A DNA stretch of 64,000 bases from a bacterium. Lineage in GTDB: Bacteria; UBP4; UBA4092; JAOAEQ01. The DNA lies in NCBI GenBank assembly GCA_026416715.1, contig JAOAEQ010000008.1, positions 59,338-123,337 of the forward strand, written 5' to 3'. This document shows positions 16,858-26,502 of this stretch, piece by piece. The translations under genes were made by a program, and so were the position numbers. Within the stretch, counting starts at the first letter, position 1. Each line of letters begins with the position of its first letter. Below the pieces are notes generated by a model, which saw only the letters and a program-made list of their open reading frames with translations, was not told the DNA's origin and ran no database searches.

Positions 16858-16920
16858 AAGTTAAATGAGTTAAATAAGAAAAACCCTCGTTTTGCGATTT
16901 TAATTTAACCCATTTAACTT
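16858..16920. repeat. Inverted repeat between ABC ATPase and permease genes
   Basis: Left arm AAGTTAAATGAGTTAAAT (16858-16875) and right arm ATTTAACCCATTTAACTT (16903-16920) match as complements at 17 of 18 positions around a 27-nt loop. The pair fills the spacer between two co-directional genes. Within each arm a GTTAAAT-like unit is repeated, so this may be another tandem-unit inverted repeat. Could reduce read-through; no U-tract. Confidence 0.55.
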
Positions 16921-16952
16921 ATATACCTTATGTAACTTTAACAAAACCCGAT

Positions 16953-17897
16953 TTATTGGGGTTTGACGGTTTTCACAAACAGGTCTTCCAATGTTTCTCG
17001 TTCGGGATTCACTGAAACCAGTTCTGCAGATTCAGATTCCAAGAGATGTAATAATGGATAGAGCTGCGATTTATCAGATAATATTAGTTCAGTTGTTGTT
17101 CCCAGCGTTTTTGGGATTATACCAAGCTGTTGTTGGTTTTGCTCTAGTTTGCGTTGTAATTCCGGGTTAACCCTTGCTATTTCAATCCGTAATTTTCCTG
17201 CGCTAGATAACAAGTCGGCTAGTTTTCCTTCACGGACCAATTTCCCTTGATTAAGGATCCCAACCCGGGTACAGATAAGTTCAACCTGCGATAGTTCATG
17301 CGAAGAGAAAAAAATCGTTTTACCCTGCCGATGCAACTGCAGGATTATATCCCGAATTTCTTTTCTGCCAATCGGGTCAAGTCCAGAAGTTGGTTCATCA
17401 AGAATCAGCAGCTCCGGGTCGTTAATCAAAGCCTGGGCAAGCCCGAACCGTTGCAACATTCCTTTCGAGAATTCGCGTAGTTCGGTTTCTGCGAATTCGG
17501 TTAATCCGACTAATGCGAGTAATGATTCTATTCTGCGGGTTCGTTCTTGTTTACTTAAACCAAATAATTCAGCATACGCAGCTAATAGTTCACGCGCTTT
17601 AAGATAGCGATAATAATAAGCGAGTTCCGGCAGAAACCCGAGCCGTTTTTTCGCTGCAGGTGACCCTGGAGGCTGATTGAATAACAAAATTTGTCCACGG
17701 TTTGGAAAAATAAATCCGAGCATCAGTTTAATGGTGGTAGTTTTCCCAGCGCCGTTCGGTCCGAGAAATCCAAATATTTCTCCCCGTAGAATTGATAAAC
17801 TTAAATCATTTACTGCAGCCCGTCGCGGTTTTCTAAATCGCTTCTGATATATTTTCGTTACTTGCTCGATTCGAATGAGTGTTTCTTCTTGTTGCAT
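16953..17897 (-). CDS. ABC transporter ATP-binding protein
   Basis: 314 residues. Walker A GPNGAGKT at 46-53, signature-like FSKGMLQRFGLAQALI, Walker B LLILDEPTSGLDP, then H-loop region FFSSHELSQVE. A C-terminal extension of about 90 residues (ELQRKLEQNQQQLGIIPKTL...) is like that of ABC-2 exporters of the CcmA/NatA kind. ATG start at 17895-17897. First gene of the leftward block ATPase-permease-TPR-kinase-activator. The signature motif FSKGM in place of LSGGQ is common in this subfamily. Confidence 0.88.
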   Translation of the reverse strand: MQQEETLIRIEQVTKIYQKRFRKPRRAAVNDLSLSILRGEIFGFLGPNGAGKTTTIKLMLGFIFPNRGQILLFNQPPGSPAAKKRLGFLPELAYYYRYLKARELLAAYAELFGLSKQERTRRIESLLALVGLTEFAETELREFSKGMLQRFGLAQALINDPELLILDEPTSGLDPIGRKEIRDIILQLHRQGKTIFFSSHELSQVELICTRVGILNQGKLVREGKLADLLSSAGKLRIEIARVNPELQRKLEQNQQQLGIIPKTLGTTTELILSDKSQLYPLLHLLESESAELVSVNPERETLEDLFVKTVKPQ

Positions 17898-18090
17898 AAA
17901 GTTCTAGTAGCTAAGTAATTTTAAGTTTTAATTTTGGTTATTTTAAAATACATTAATACTATACATCAATATTCTTTTGTTATCAATTGACAATTGATAG
18001 TAATAAGGTAATCCGAATTAGGATTTCCAGAGAAAGGTATAACGCATAAAATTCGAAATAGATACGGTATTTATGGTATCATTGTAATAT

Positions 18091-18924
18091 ATGGCTGGGA
18101 ATAAAACTATTCGCTTAGACCAACTGTTAGTTGACCGTGGTTTAGCGGAATCGAAAACGAAAGCGCAATCGCTGATACTTTCTGGTGCAGTTCAAATCGA
18201 AAACCGTGCGAATTTAAAACCAGGGACGAAAGTTGACCCGGAAACGAAAATTACCATCACTCATTCCGGAATTCCGTATGTAAGTCGAGGTGGAATTAAG
18301 TTATCTGGTGCACTCGATTATTTCCAGATTTCAGTGGTCGATAAAATCGTACTTGATATTGGCGCTTCTACAGGAGGATTCACCGATTGCTTGTTGCAAA
18401 GAGGAGCGAAATTAGTTTATGCGGTTGATGTCGGTTCAGGCCAATTACATCAGAAATTGAGAAACCATCCGCAGGTTGTCGTGCTCGAAAAAACCAATGC
18501 CCGATATCTCACTCGAGAAACAATATTGAAATTCGAAACTCGGAACGTGAAACTCGAGAATACGGTTAATTCGTTGTCCTTCAAGTATTTCGATATGGCA
18601 GTGATTGACGTATCGTTTATTTCGTTAACCAAAATTATCCCGGCAATAGTCCCGTTACTGAAATTAGAGGGTGAACTTATTGCGTTAGTTAAACCGCAAT
18701 TTGAAGTTCCAAAATCAGCAATAAAAAATCCAAAGTTGTTTAAACGAGGAGTTGTTCTCGACAAAACCCTGCGTGATACTGCAATTGCATCCATTGTTGA
18801 ATTCTGTCAAGAATCAGGGTTATTGGTTATCGGAACTATTCCGAGTATTATTCCTGGTCCCGCAGGAAATCAGGAATATTTTATTTACGTAAAGAAGACG
18901 CAAATGGATAGAAAAGCGGATTAA
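18091..18924 (+). CDS. tlyA: TlyA-family rRNA 2'-O-methyltransferase
   Basis: 277 residues with an N-terminal S4 RNA-binding domain (RLDQLLVDRGLAESKTKAQS) followed by an FtsJ-like SAM methyltransferase domain (VLDIGASTGGFTDCLLQRGA; later AVIDVSFISLTKIIP and LVKPQFE). The family methylates rRNA ribose in bacteria and is often mislabelled hemolysin A. ATG start at 18091. It is followed 56 bp later by nadK, a common bacterial pairing. A weak -35-like TTGACA is seen at 17987, without a good -10 partner. Confidence 0.9.
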   Translation: MAGNKTIRLDQLLVDRGLAESKTKAQSLILSGAVQIENRANLKPGTKVDPETKITITHSGIPYVSRGGIKLSGALDYFQISVVDKIVLDIGASTGGFTDCLLQRGAKLVYAVDVGSGQLHQKLRNHPQVVVLEKTNARYLTRETILKFETRNVKLENTVNSLSFKYFDMAVIDVSFISLTKIIPAIVPLLKLEGELIALVKPQFEVPKSAIKNPKLFKRGVVLDKTLRDTAIASIVEFCQESGLLVIGTIPSIIPGPAGNQEYFIYVKKTQMDRKAD

Positions 18925-18980
18925 ACACAAATGGCAGCATTAACTGTTTGAGTCCGTATCAATCTATCGCCGTTGTTTTT

Positions 18981-19904
18981 ATGCAAAGAATTGGCATTAT
19001 TGCTAATTTAAATAAACCACAGGCGAAACCGGTTGTCCGCCGGTTAATTGCGTATCTTGAAAAAAAGCAAAAAACGGTTTTTGTTGAAGAGCGATTGGGT
19101 GAATGTATTCATCGTCAACAAAATCGGGTTCCGTTGCAAGCGTTAGCAAAACACTCTGAGTTAATCATTGTTCTTGGAGGAGATGGGACACTACTGTATG
19201 CAGCCAGGAATCGCGCGCTTGGTTCTCGTCCGGTTCTTGGGATTAATCTCGGTTCTCTTGGTTTTCTAGCGAACGTTGCCGTTACTGAATTAGAACCGAC
19301 CTTAGAACTTGTTTTGCGCAAAAAGTATCAACTCCAACCACGGATGATGCTTACAGCCAAAATTGTACAAACCGAACCAGAAGTTCAGCAAATCAGCGCT
19401 AGGAAGAAAAAGATTTTGTCATCTGTTCATCCGAATACCTGTTTTTCAGCTCAATCTTTCCTGGCATTGAATGATATCGTCATCACGAAAGAAGCGCTTG
19501 CGCGAATTATAGAGTTGACCATATATATCAACGAGGAGTTTGTTGCTCGATATCAAGCTGATGGTGTGATTATTGCAACTCCGACCGGGACCACAGCACA
19601 TTCATTATCTGCCGGAGGACCGATTGTACATCCGAACCAACAAGCGATTGTGATTACTCCAATATGTCCCCATACATTAAGTAACCGACCGCTGATCATT
19701 TCTGCAAATGACGAGATTTCTATTGCAGTGCATACTCCGGAACAAGCGGTTTATTTAACGCTTGATGGACAAGAAGGAATTCCGCTTTTAGCGAAACAGT
19801 ATGTTCTCGTGAAGAAAGCAAAAGAATCAGTCAATTTGATTATGCCAGTGAATAAAAGTTATTTTGAAGTTTTACGTACCAAACTCCATTGGGGCGGTAG
19901 ATAA
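18981..19904 (+). CDS. nadK: NAD kinase
   Basis: Phosphorylates NAD to NADP in the cytosol. 307 residues from ATG 18981 (MQRIGIIANLNKPQ), with the diagnostic GGDGT at residues 66-70 (IIVLGGDGTLLYAAR) and the C-terminal-domain motif IATPTGTTAHSLSAGGPI. A TTG at 18948 would add an unlikely extension. Length is typical of bacterial NadK. Downstream of tlyA on the same strand, probably one transcript. Confidence 0.95.
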   Translation: MQRIGIIANLNKPQAKPVVRRLIAYLEKKQKTVFVEERLGECIHRQQNRVPLQALAKHSELIIVLGGDGTLLYAARNRALGSRPVLGINLGSLGFLANVAVTELEPTLELVLRKKYQLQPRMMLTAKIVQTEPEVQQISARKKKILSSVHPNTCFSAQSFLALNDIVITKEALARIIELTIYINEEFVARYQADGVIIATPTGTTAHSLSAGGPIVHPNQQAIVITPICPHTLSNRPLIISANDEISIAVHTPEQAVYLTLDGQEGIPLLAKQYVLVKKAKESVNLIMPVNKSYFEVLRTKLHWGGR

Positions 19905-20003
19905 AAAAGCAAGAACTGCGTACGAAGTACTAATACAAATATTTCTTGCATCCGCATAATGCGAAGCCGATACGCGTTTGAGATTAAATTAATAATTGAA
20001 TCT

Positions 20004-20030
20004 ATATCAGGAATCCTGATTTCCTGATAT
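20004..20030. terminator. Hairpin between nadK and the second kinase
   Basis: ATATCAGGAA (20004-20013) and TTCCTGATAT (20021-20030) form a perfect 10-bp stem. The loop TCCTGAT can also pair with the left arm, so two mutually exclusive stems are possible. It lies 100 nt after nadK and 49 nt before the next start. No long U-tract follows. A terminator or attenuator is inferred from position only. Confidence 0.4.
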
Positions 20031-20078
20031 TCATTGTAAAAACTCATTTAACTTACCTAACCATTTAACAGATTGTAG

Positions 20079-21782
20079 ATGAAGATAAGAACCAAACTAA
20101 GTATCGCCTTTGTAATCGTTAGCATCATCCCAATGGTTATCGCGGTTTATTTAGCAATTACCGTTAATATTCGTCTCTTGCGTACCGCAGTGTATAATCA
20201 ACTAACTTCTACTATTCCGTTTATTGAGCAGAGCAAAAAACGGTATTTAACGAGAACGGAATCAGCGGCACGGCTGCTAGCATCGAATCCACAGGTGATT
20301 AAGGCGATTCGAAATAGAGATAAATTGATGCTAGAACGTGAATTTAAGCAGGTACTAGAACGTATCGGAGTTCATGAAGTGGTTTATTTAAATCCAGCGC
20401 AATTACAATCGGATTTTTTTCCGAAAGGAAATAAAATCCAGCAGGTTAGTAACCCTGTTTGGCAAGGGTATCTACCTCCAGCAATTGAACCTCGTCGTGG
20501 GCTGATGATGGTGACCGTATACAAAATTGAGTATAACGGAAAACTCCTTGGTGGAGTTCGGGTTGGGTATCAATTTGAAAAGAATATTGCTGAAGGTATC
20601 ATGGCAACGAGTGGAGTAAATGCAGCAGTTTTCCCGATAGATAGTGCTGCATTTAAGAAAATCGCTTCAACCCAACTATTGAATCGACTGGTTCACCAAG
20701 GTCTTTCGTATTATGCAACAGAATTCCTAATTTCTGACATTCAATACCAAGCATTGTTTATCCCGTTGAAAAGTTCTCGCGGCGAAACGAACGCAGTGGT
20801 TTTTCTTGGATTACCCCAACAGCCGATTGATAAATTATGGAATAAATATCGGAATATGTTCTATTTTGTTACGATAGTTTCCGGTGGAATTTTTGCAATT
20901 ATTATTGCATGGTTTATGGCACGTGGATTTTCTAAACCGATTCGGGAACTTGCTGGAGGTGCCGAACAAATTGCTGCAGGAAATTTTGAACAAAGAATTC
21001 CAATTCGTTCACGCGATGAACTCGGTGAATTAGCCAGTACATTTAATCATATGGCACAAAAACTATATGAACATCGCCTGATTGAAGAGCAACTCCGATT
21101 GAAAGATAAACTGGCAGCGCTCGGCCAGCTTTCCGCAGGGTTAGCGCACGAGATTCGAAATCCGTTAACGATTATCAAAAATGCAGCTGAATTAATTCAA
21201 CGAAAATTTGATCCGCAAACATCGGAATATAAACAAATCCAATATTATATTCTTGATGAGGCTAATCGAGTAAACTTATTGATTACGGATTTTTTAACTT
21301 TTGCAAAACCACGTCCTCCAAATATGGTACAATGTAACGTGGAAACAATTATTGACCGAACACTCACATTAGCGCGGAGTCAGTTGGTTAAACAAGCGTA
21401 TCAAATCGAATGGCACAATCAGACTAGTGCCGAAGATTATCTTTCAGTTGATTTGCAACAAATCCAGCAAGTGTTTCTGAATCTGATTTTGAACGCATGT
21501 CAAGCGATGCCTAGCGGTGGGAAATTAACTATAACTGCATTTCGTGCGAATGTTACCGAAGTCGGCGTATCATTTTCAGACCAAGGCGTTGGAATACCGC
21601 ATGCAAATCAATCAAAGATATTCGACCCGTTTTTTACGACCAAAGAGGAAGGTACTGGATTAGGACTTGCAATTGCACATCAGATTATTGAAACGCATGG
21701 CGGCAGAATCGAGGTAAGTTCTGAACCGAATAGAGGCACGACGTTTACGGTTTATTTGCCATTGGTTAGGCGTGAGAGTTGA
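20079..21782 (+). CDS. Sensor histidine kinase with large extracytoplasmic domain
   Basis: 567 residues. Helix 1 at about 7-29, an extracytoplasmic domain of about 230 residues (CACHE-like by size and layout), helix 2 at about 262-280, HAMP (ARGFSKPIRELAGGAEQIAA), HisKA with H357 (LSAGLAHEIRNPLTIIKNAA), and HATPase_c with N-box NLILNACQAM and G2 box GTGLGLAIAHQI. ATG at 20079. It is followed 54 bp later by a sigma-54 activator, so the two form a second NtrB/NtrC-type system, unlike the first one in having a sizeable sensor domain. Ligand unknown. Confidence 0.9.
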   Translation: MKIRTKLSIAFVIVSIIPMVIAVYLAITVNIRLLRTAVYNQLTSTIPFIEQSKKRYLTRTESAARLLASNPQVIKAIRNRDKLMLEREFKQVLERIGVHEVVYLNPAQLQSDFFPKGNKIQQVSNPVWQGYLPPAIEPRRGLMMVTVYKIEYNGKLLGGVRVGYQFEKNIAEGIMATSGVNAAVFPIDSAAFKKIASTQLLNRLVHQGLSYYATEFLISDIQYQALFIPLKSSRGETNAVVFLGLPQQPIDKLWNKYRNMFYFVTIVSGGIFAIIIAWFMARGFSKPIRELAGGAEQIAAGNFEQRIPIRSRDELGELASTFNHMAQKLYEHRLIEEQLRLKDKLAALGQLSAGLAHEIRNPLTIIKNAAELIQRKFDPQTSEYKQIQYYILDEANRVNLLITDFLTFAKPRPPNMVQCNVETIIDRTLTLARSQLVKQAYQIEWHNQTSAEDYLSVDLQQIQQVFLNLILNACQAMPSGGKLTITAFRANVTEVGVSFSDQGVGIPHANQSKIFDPFFTTKEEGTGLGLAIAHQIIETHGGRIEVSSEPNRGTTFTVYLPLVRRES

Positions 21783-21836
21783 GATGGAAGAAATCGCATC
21801 TCTTTTGATCATAAATCTTGCTTCCGGTAAAAAAAT

Positions 21837-23255
21837 ATGTTTACGATTTTGATTATTGATGATGAAATTCGACTTTGCGAAGTTCTGCAAATGGCTTTAG
21901 AACAAAAAGGATACGAAGTTAAGATTGCCCACAACGCAGAACAAGCACTTGTGGTATTAAAACAGACCACTGTAGATTTAGTCGTATCGGATATTCGCAT
22001 GCCAGGAATGAATGGTTTAGATTTATTGAAAACGATTAAAGAGATTGATGTAACTATTCCCGTGATTTTGATGACAGCATTTGCCACGGTAGAATCTGCA
22101 ATTACCGCTTTGCGTGAAGGGGCATTCGATTATTTACTTAAACCATTTGATAAACTCGATACTGTTGAGTTAACTGTAGCGAAAGCAATTCAATGGCGGC
22201 GGCTGCTTATTGAGAATCAATATTTACGGCAGGAAATTAACCAGCAGCATCCGTTTAAACAAATTATCGGAACGAGTCCGGCAATGCAGCAGGTATTTGA
22301 GCTTATCCGCCGGGTTGCTCCGACGTCGAGTACCGTTTTAATTACCGGCGAAAGTGGGACCGGGAAGGAACTAGTAGCTCGAGCTATTCATGAATCAAGT
22401 CCACGTGCCGGAATGCCAATGATAAAAGTGAATTGCGTTGCGATACCAGATACGTTGTTGGAAAGTGAACTATTCGGTCATATACGCGGTGCGTTTACCG
22501 ATGCCATCTCAACTCGTCCTGGCAAATTCGAACTTGCGGATAAAAGCACCATTTTTCTCGATGAGATAGGCGATATGAGTTTAGCATTGCAATCGAAATT
22601 ATTACGCGTTCTGCAGGAACGAGAGTTTGAACCCGTAGGAGGAACTATGCCGAAAAAGGTTGATGTGCGAGTTATTGCCGCAACCAATCGTCCGCTGCGA
22701 GAATTGGTTAATCGGGGAACGTTTCGTGAAGATTTATATTTTCGTTTAAATATTGTTCCAATTCATATTCCACCGTTACGTGAACGACGGGAAGATATAC
22801 CGTTACTAGCGGAATATTTTCTACGGAAATTCTGTGAAAAAACAGGGAAAAAAATCAGTCGAATTTCGCCGGAAGTAATCAAATTGCTAAAGTTCCATTC
22901 ATTTCCGGGAAATGTTCGTGAATTAGAGAATTTAATCGAGCGCGCTGTGGTTTTATGTCAGAAGGAACAGTTAGAACCAGCGGATTTTTACCTCGGTGCG
23001 GAAGAAATGCCGGGTCGCAAAATTGCTTCGGCAGAAGTTTTTCCATCGCCGGAACAAGATATCGGAATCCAAATAACAAATTATCAGGAAGCCAAGCGGA
23101 AGGTTCTGGCGTCGTTCGAACGGCAATTTTTTACCGCAGCGTTACGCGCTTGCCATGGAAACATATCACGAGCAGCAGAGTCGGTTGGGATGCATCGAAA
23201 AAATTTTTATGAAAAATTAAACCGGTATAAAATTAACCCGGAAGAATTTCAGTGA
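21837..23255 (+). CDS. Sigma-54-dependent response regulator (GAFTDA variant)
   Basis: 472 residues: receiver with D52 (LVVSDIRMPGMNG), AAA+ with Walker A GESGTGKE at 171-178, the sigma-54 loop as GAFTDA at 218-223 instead of GAFTGA, and a Fis-type helix-turn-helix at the C-terminus (NISRAAESVGMHRKNFYEKL). The Phe and Thr that contact sigma-54 are kept. ATG start at 21837. Co-transcribed with the upstream kinase. Targets unknown; I found no clear sigma-54 promoter next to it. Confidence 0.9.
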   Translation: MFTILIIDDEIRLCEVLQMALEQKGYEVKIAHNAEQALVVLKQTTVDLVVSDIRMPGMNGLDLLKTIKEIDVTIPVILMTAFATVESAITALREGAFDYLLKPFDKLDTVELTVAKAIQWRRLLIENQYLRQEINQQHPFKQIIGTSPAMQQVFELIRRVAPTSSTVLITGESGTGKELVARAIHESSPRAGMPMIKVNCVAIPDTLLESELFGHIRGAFTDAISTRPGKFELADKSTIFLDEIGDMSLALQSKLLRVLQEREFEPVGGTMPKKVDVRVIAATNRPLRELVNRGTFREDLYFRLNIVPIHIPPLRERREDIPLLAEYFLRKFCEKTGKKISRISPEVIKLLKFHSFPGNVRELENLIERAVVLCQKEQLEPADFYLGAEEMPGRKIASAEVFPSPEQDIGIQITNYQEAKRKVLASFERQFFTAALRACHGNISRAAESVGMHRKNFYEKLNRYKINPEEFQ

Positions 23256-23409
23256 TTGGGGTTAGAAATTCGGAATATATATCTGAGTAAGCCACCAATA
23301 TAAGTATATTCAGCACAGTAGCGTATCAATGATTTCTCGATACACCGAGTTCGCGATACAAAAAGACATCATCAATTCGAATTTTTGAAAATTAAGGAGA
23401 GGAAAAGAA

Positions 23410-24390
23410 ATGAACTATCGAATTAACAAACAATTTCCAAGGTTTGGAATAGTAAGCATGTTTTTTTTGTTCTTGAGTACGTGCGCTTTATGTGCAGGGA
23501 ATATCGTTGCGCGAATTGACCAGGACACAATCACCGTTCAGGATTTTATCAAAGAATGGGAAGACCAGGAGCGACCGGAATTATCTACGGCGACAACTGC
23601 AGAATCTCAGCAGGAAAAACGGGAAGTATTAAACCAGCTCGTTGACCGACATCTATTATTTTTACAAGCGAAAAAAGAAAGAATTACTGTTGATCCGCAA
23701 CTAATTGAACAAATGATCACCGTCGAAAAAGCAAATTATCCGACCGAATCAGAGTTTATTAAGTCTTTACGAAAAAAAGGTTTTTCTCTTAAAGAATATC
23801 GGGAATATCTCGCAGATGACCTTCGCATCCGTCAACTTCTTTTGCGTCATGTATATTCACACGTTACCGTTACCGATGAAGAAGTTAAACTGGTATATAC
23901 CTTAAATTCAGCTCGTTATATTTCACCAGAAAAAGTTCGATTGCGGACAATTTTTATTAAAGTTCCGACAACCGCAACCGCTGAAGAAAAAGGAGAAAAA
24001 TTGGCAAAAGCAAAACTAGCGTTGATGAAACTCAAACTCGGGTCAGCGTTTGAAGATATAGCTAAAACCTTCTCGGATAGCGAGAATGCGGCTCGAGGCG
24101 GTGATGCTGGGTACGTTACTCGTGAGATGCTGGAAAAAGCACCAGAAGTCTGCAATATTGCGTTTTCACTTGATATCGGAGAAATTAGTGATGTGATTGA
24201 GACGAAATACGGCTATTATATTCTTAAAGTTGAAGGGAAAGTTGCTGCGCGTGGAAAAAGTTTTTGGGAGGTGCGTGATCAGATTCGAACTGAGTTAACT
24301 CGCGAACGAGTTACCGCACGATTTAACCAGTATCTAGCTGAATTGCGTACCCAATATTCAATCGAATTATTTCCAGAAAATTTACCATAA
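23410..24390 (+). CDS. Exported parvulin-type peptidyl-prolyl isomerase (PpiC/SurA-like)
   Basis: 326 residues with a Sec signal peptide ending near ALCAG, a SurA-like N-terminal chaperone region (residues ~25-165) and one PpiC rotamase domain (~170-265; SAFEDIAKTFSDSENAARGG, then YGYYILKVEGK). Probably a periplasmic foldase for outer-membrane or exported proteins. A good AAGGAGAGG ribosome site lies before ATG 23410. The N-terminal region contains no lipobox. It stands between the sigma-54 regulator and recJ. Confidence 0.88.
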   Translation: MNYRINKQFPRFGIVSMFFLFLSTCALCAGNIVARIDQDTITVQDFIKEWEDQERPELSTATTAESQQEKREVLNQLVDRHLLFLQAKKERITVDPQLIEQMITVEKANYPTESEFIKSLRKKGFSLKEYREYLADDLRIRQLLLRHVYSHVTVTDEEVKLVYTLNSARYISPEKVRLRTIFIKVPTTATAEEKGEKLAKAKLALMKLKLGSAFEDIAKTFSDSENAARGGDAGYVTREMLEKAPEVCNIAFSLDIGEISDVIETKYGYYILKVEGKVAARGKSFWEVRDQIRTELTRERVTARFNQYLAELRTQYSIELFPENLP

Positions 24391-24518
24391 TACGCTTCCG
24401 GAAATAATCTGGTTATAAAAACGGTTATTCTGCATAATCCTGGATTATATTCGGAGCAAGTATAGAAAAAAGTCCGATTCTATTGCTGAAACATATTCTA
24501 ATTCTTTTTATCTTGAAA

Positions 24519-24606
24519 TAGGGTCTAGTTTCTTCACCGGTGTCAGTTGCCCTGAGCTGAAACTCAGGAGAACGGATGCATAGAAGTTCCTGGGGCTCTG
24601 ACCCTA
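24519..24606. ncRNA. Candidate structured RNA in the ppiC-recJ spacer
   Basis: A GC-richer island in an AT-rich 290-bp spacer. TAGGGTC (24519-24525) can pair with GACCCTA (24600-24606) to close an 80-nt region. Inside it CCTGAG (24551-24556) pairs with CTCAGG (24563-24568). The strand CAGGAG (24565-24570) could instead pair with CTCCTG (24610-24615), a mutually exclusive fold as in attenuators. I do not recognise a known riboswitch class. A small minus-strand ORF here looks spurious. Confidence 0.35.
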
Positions 24607-24681
24607 AATCTCCTGATGACTTGCAAGGGTGGACATACGAAACAAAAGATTCATTTTGCAAAATACTGTAATTAGTTGTTT

Positions 24682-26403
24682 ATGAGAAAATGGATTTTAG
24701 CAAAACCCGATACCAATACGGTTCATAATCTTGTCGAACGAACCGGGATGTCACGATTGCTTGCCCTGCTATTAGTGAATCGCAACATTGTGGTTCCGGA
24801 ATCTGTTACTGAAGAACTTATGCCATCGTTTGACCTTCTACACGATCCATTTATGTTTCCACAGATGGACCGTGCGGTGCATCGAGTAATTCAAGCCATT
24901 TCCCAAAAAACTCCTATCCTAATCTACGGTGACTATGACGCGGATGGATTAACCGGCACTGCGCTATTATATTCTTGTTTACGCAAATATACTGACCGAG
25001 TATACTACTATATTCCCCATCGGATTGAAGAAGGATACGGACTGAATACAACAGCAGTTGAAAAGGCAAAACGAGATAATATCAATTTGATTATAACCGT
25101 AGATTGTGGAATTACCGCACTTGAGGAAGCCGAATTAGCGAAACAATTACATATAGATTTAATTATTACCGATCACCATATCGGCATCGACGTTCTGCCG
25201 AGGGCGACGGCTATTCTCCATACTCAAGCGCCGGATACTCCAGAACGATATCGCGAATTAGCGGGTGTTGGTGTAGCGTATAAATTCGCGCAAGCGATCT
25301 CTGCAATGGTTGAGCACCGGCGGGAACTAGCGAAATTCGAATTAATAGATGCATTAGACTTAGTTGCTATTGGTACCATTTGTGATGTTGTTTCGTTAGT
25401 AGGCGAAAATCGGTTATTAACCAAATTCGGAATTCAGCAGTTGCAACGAACAACCCGCCCGGGTCTACGAGCATTATTAGCTATTTCGAGATTAGGAAAT
25501 AAACACATTTCCGCGTCGCAGGTAGCGTTTAGTCTAGGGCCGCGATTAAATGCAGCCGGGCGAATAGCACATTCTGATACGGCATTGCGTTTATTACTTA
25601 GCGATAGTCCGGAACAAGCAAATGAACTTGCCCACAAAGTGGATGAGTTAAACCGCGATCGGCGTCAACTTGAATCCGAACTGTTCACTAGAGCTGAAGA
25701 AAAAATTCTTTCGGAAACAGATTTAATTCGAAATCGAGCGATAGTGTTATGGAATGAATCTTGGCATCAAGGTATTTTGGGGGTCGTCGCCGGCAAGATT
25801 GCGGAAAAATATCAGCGGCCAGTAGCGTTGTTAGGATTTGATGGAGTTCGCTGGTCAGGTTCGGTTCGTAGCATTGATGGCTTCGATTTGATTTCCGCGT
25901 TACGGTGCTGTGATTCGCTGACAAATTACGGTGGGCACGCAAAAGCAGCAGGTATTGCTGTTGATCCTGCGAACTTGAATCTATTTTGCGAACAGTTTTA
26001 TACGGTAGCAAATCAACGAATGGCTAAACTCGAACTGATATCACCGCTTGCAATAGATGCAGAAGTAAATCTTGCGGAATTATCATTCAAATTCCTGAAA
26101 GAAGAGCTGCCGCGACTAGAACCATTCGGAATGGGGTATCCGGAACCAACATTTTTAGTTCGTCACGCAACCATAAGCGATGAACCTAAATTAATGAAGG
26201 AGAAACATCTTAAATTCCGTATTCGTAGTCCGGAGAATATCTCCTGTACGGGAATGATGTATCGTTATGTAGATCACGAACCGGATTCAGTTCCGATAAC
26301 CTATGGGGAAACATACGATATCGTTTTTACGCCACGACTGCATTCCTATCAGGGAACAGAAACAATTGAATTAGTAATTAAAGATATTCGGCCATCCCAA
26401 TAG
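24682..26403 (+). CDS. recJ: Single-stranded-DNA-specific exonuclease RecJ
   Basis: 5'-3' ssDNA exonuclease of recombination and mismatch repair. 573 residues from ATG 24682 (MRKWILAKPD). DHH-superfamily motifs are present in order: YGDYDADGLTGTALLY, TVDCGITA, ITDHHIGIDVLP, then the ALDLVAIGTICDVV region. The DHHA1 part has NYGGHAKAAGIAV, and the C-terminal OB-fold part follows. Length is normal. A TTG two codons upstream is open but unlikely. All visible metal-ligand motifs are intact. Confidence 0.94.
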   Translation: MRKWILAKPDTNTVHNLVERTGMSRLLALLLVNRNIVVPESVTEELMPSFDLLHDPFMFPQMDRAVHRVIQAISQKTPILIYGDYDADGLTGTALLYSCLRKYTDRVYYYIPHRIEEGYGLNTTAVEKAKRDNINLIITVDCGITALEEAELAKQLHIDLIITDHHIGIDVLPRATAILHTQAPDTPERYRELAGVGVAYKFAQAISAMVEHRRELAKFELIDALDLVAIGTICDVVSLVGENRLLTKFGIQQLQRTTRPGLRALLAISRLGNKHISASQVAFSLGPRLNAAGRIAHSDTALRLLLSDSPEQANELAHKVDELNRDRRQLESELFTRAEEKILSETDLIRNRAIVLWNESWHQGILGVVAGKIAEKYQRPVALLGFDGVRWSGSVRSIDGFDLISALRCCDSLTNYGGHAKAAGIAVDPANLNLFCEQFYTVANQRMAKLELISPLAIDAEVNLAELSFKFLKEELPRLEPFGMGYPEPTFLVRHATISDEPKLMKEKHLKFRIRSPENISCTGMMYRYVDHEPDSVPITYGETYDIVFTPRLHSYQGTETIELVIKDIRPSQ

Positions 26404-26502
26404 AATGATCAATGGACACCGAAGGTCAAAGAAAACAACTGAGTAATTCTGTTCAGTTTATATAGGCAATAGGAAAATCAACCAATAAAGGGAGGGGAAA
26501 AG

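Noticed and set aside
24425..24661. 79-codon minus-strand frame in the ppiC-recJ spacer
   Set aside because: It crosses the candidate structured segment, has no ribosome site I can see, and its composition looks like translated RNA structure, not protein. I kept the region only as a possible ncRNA.
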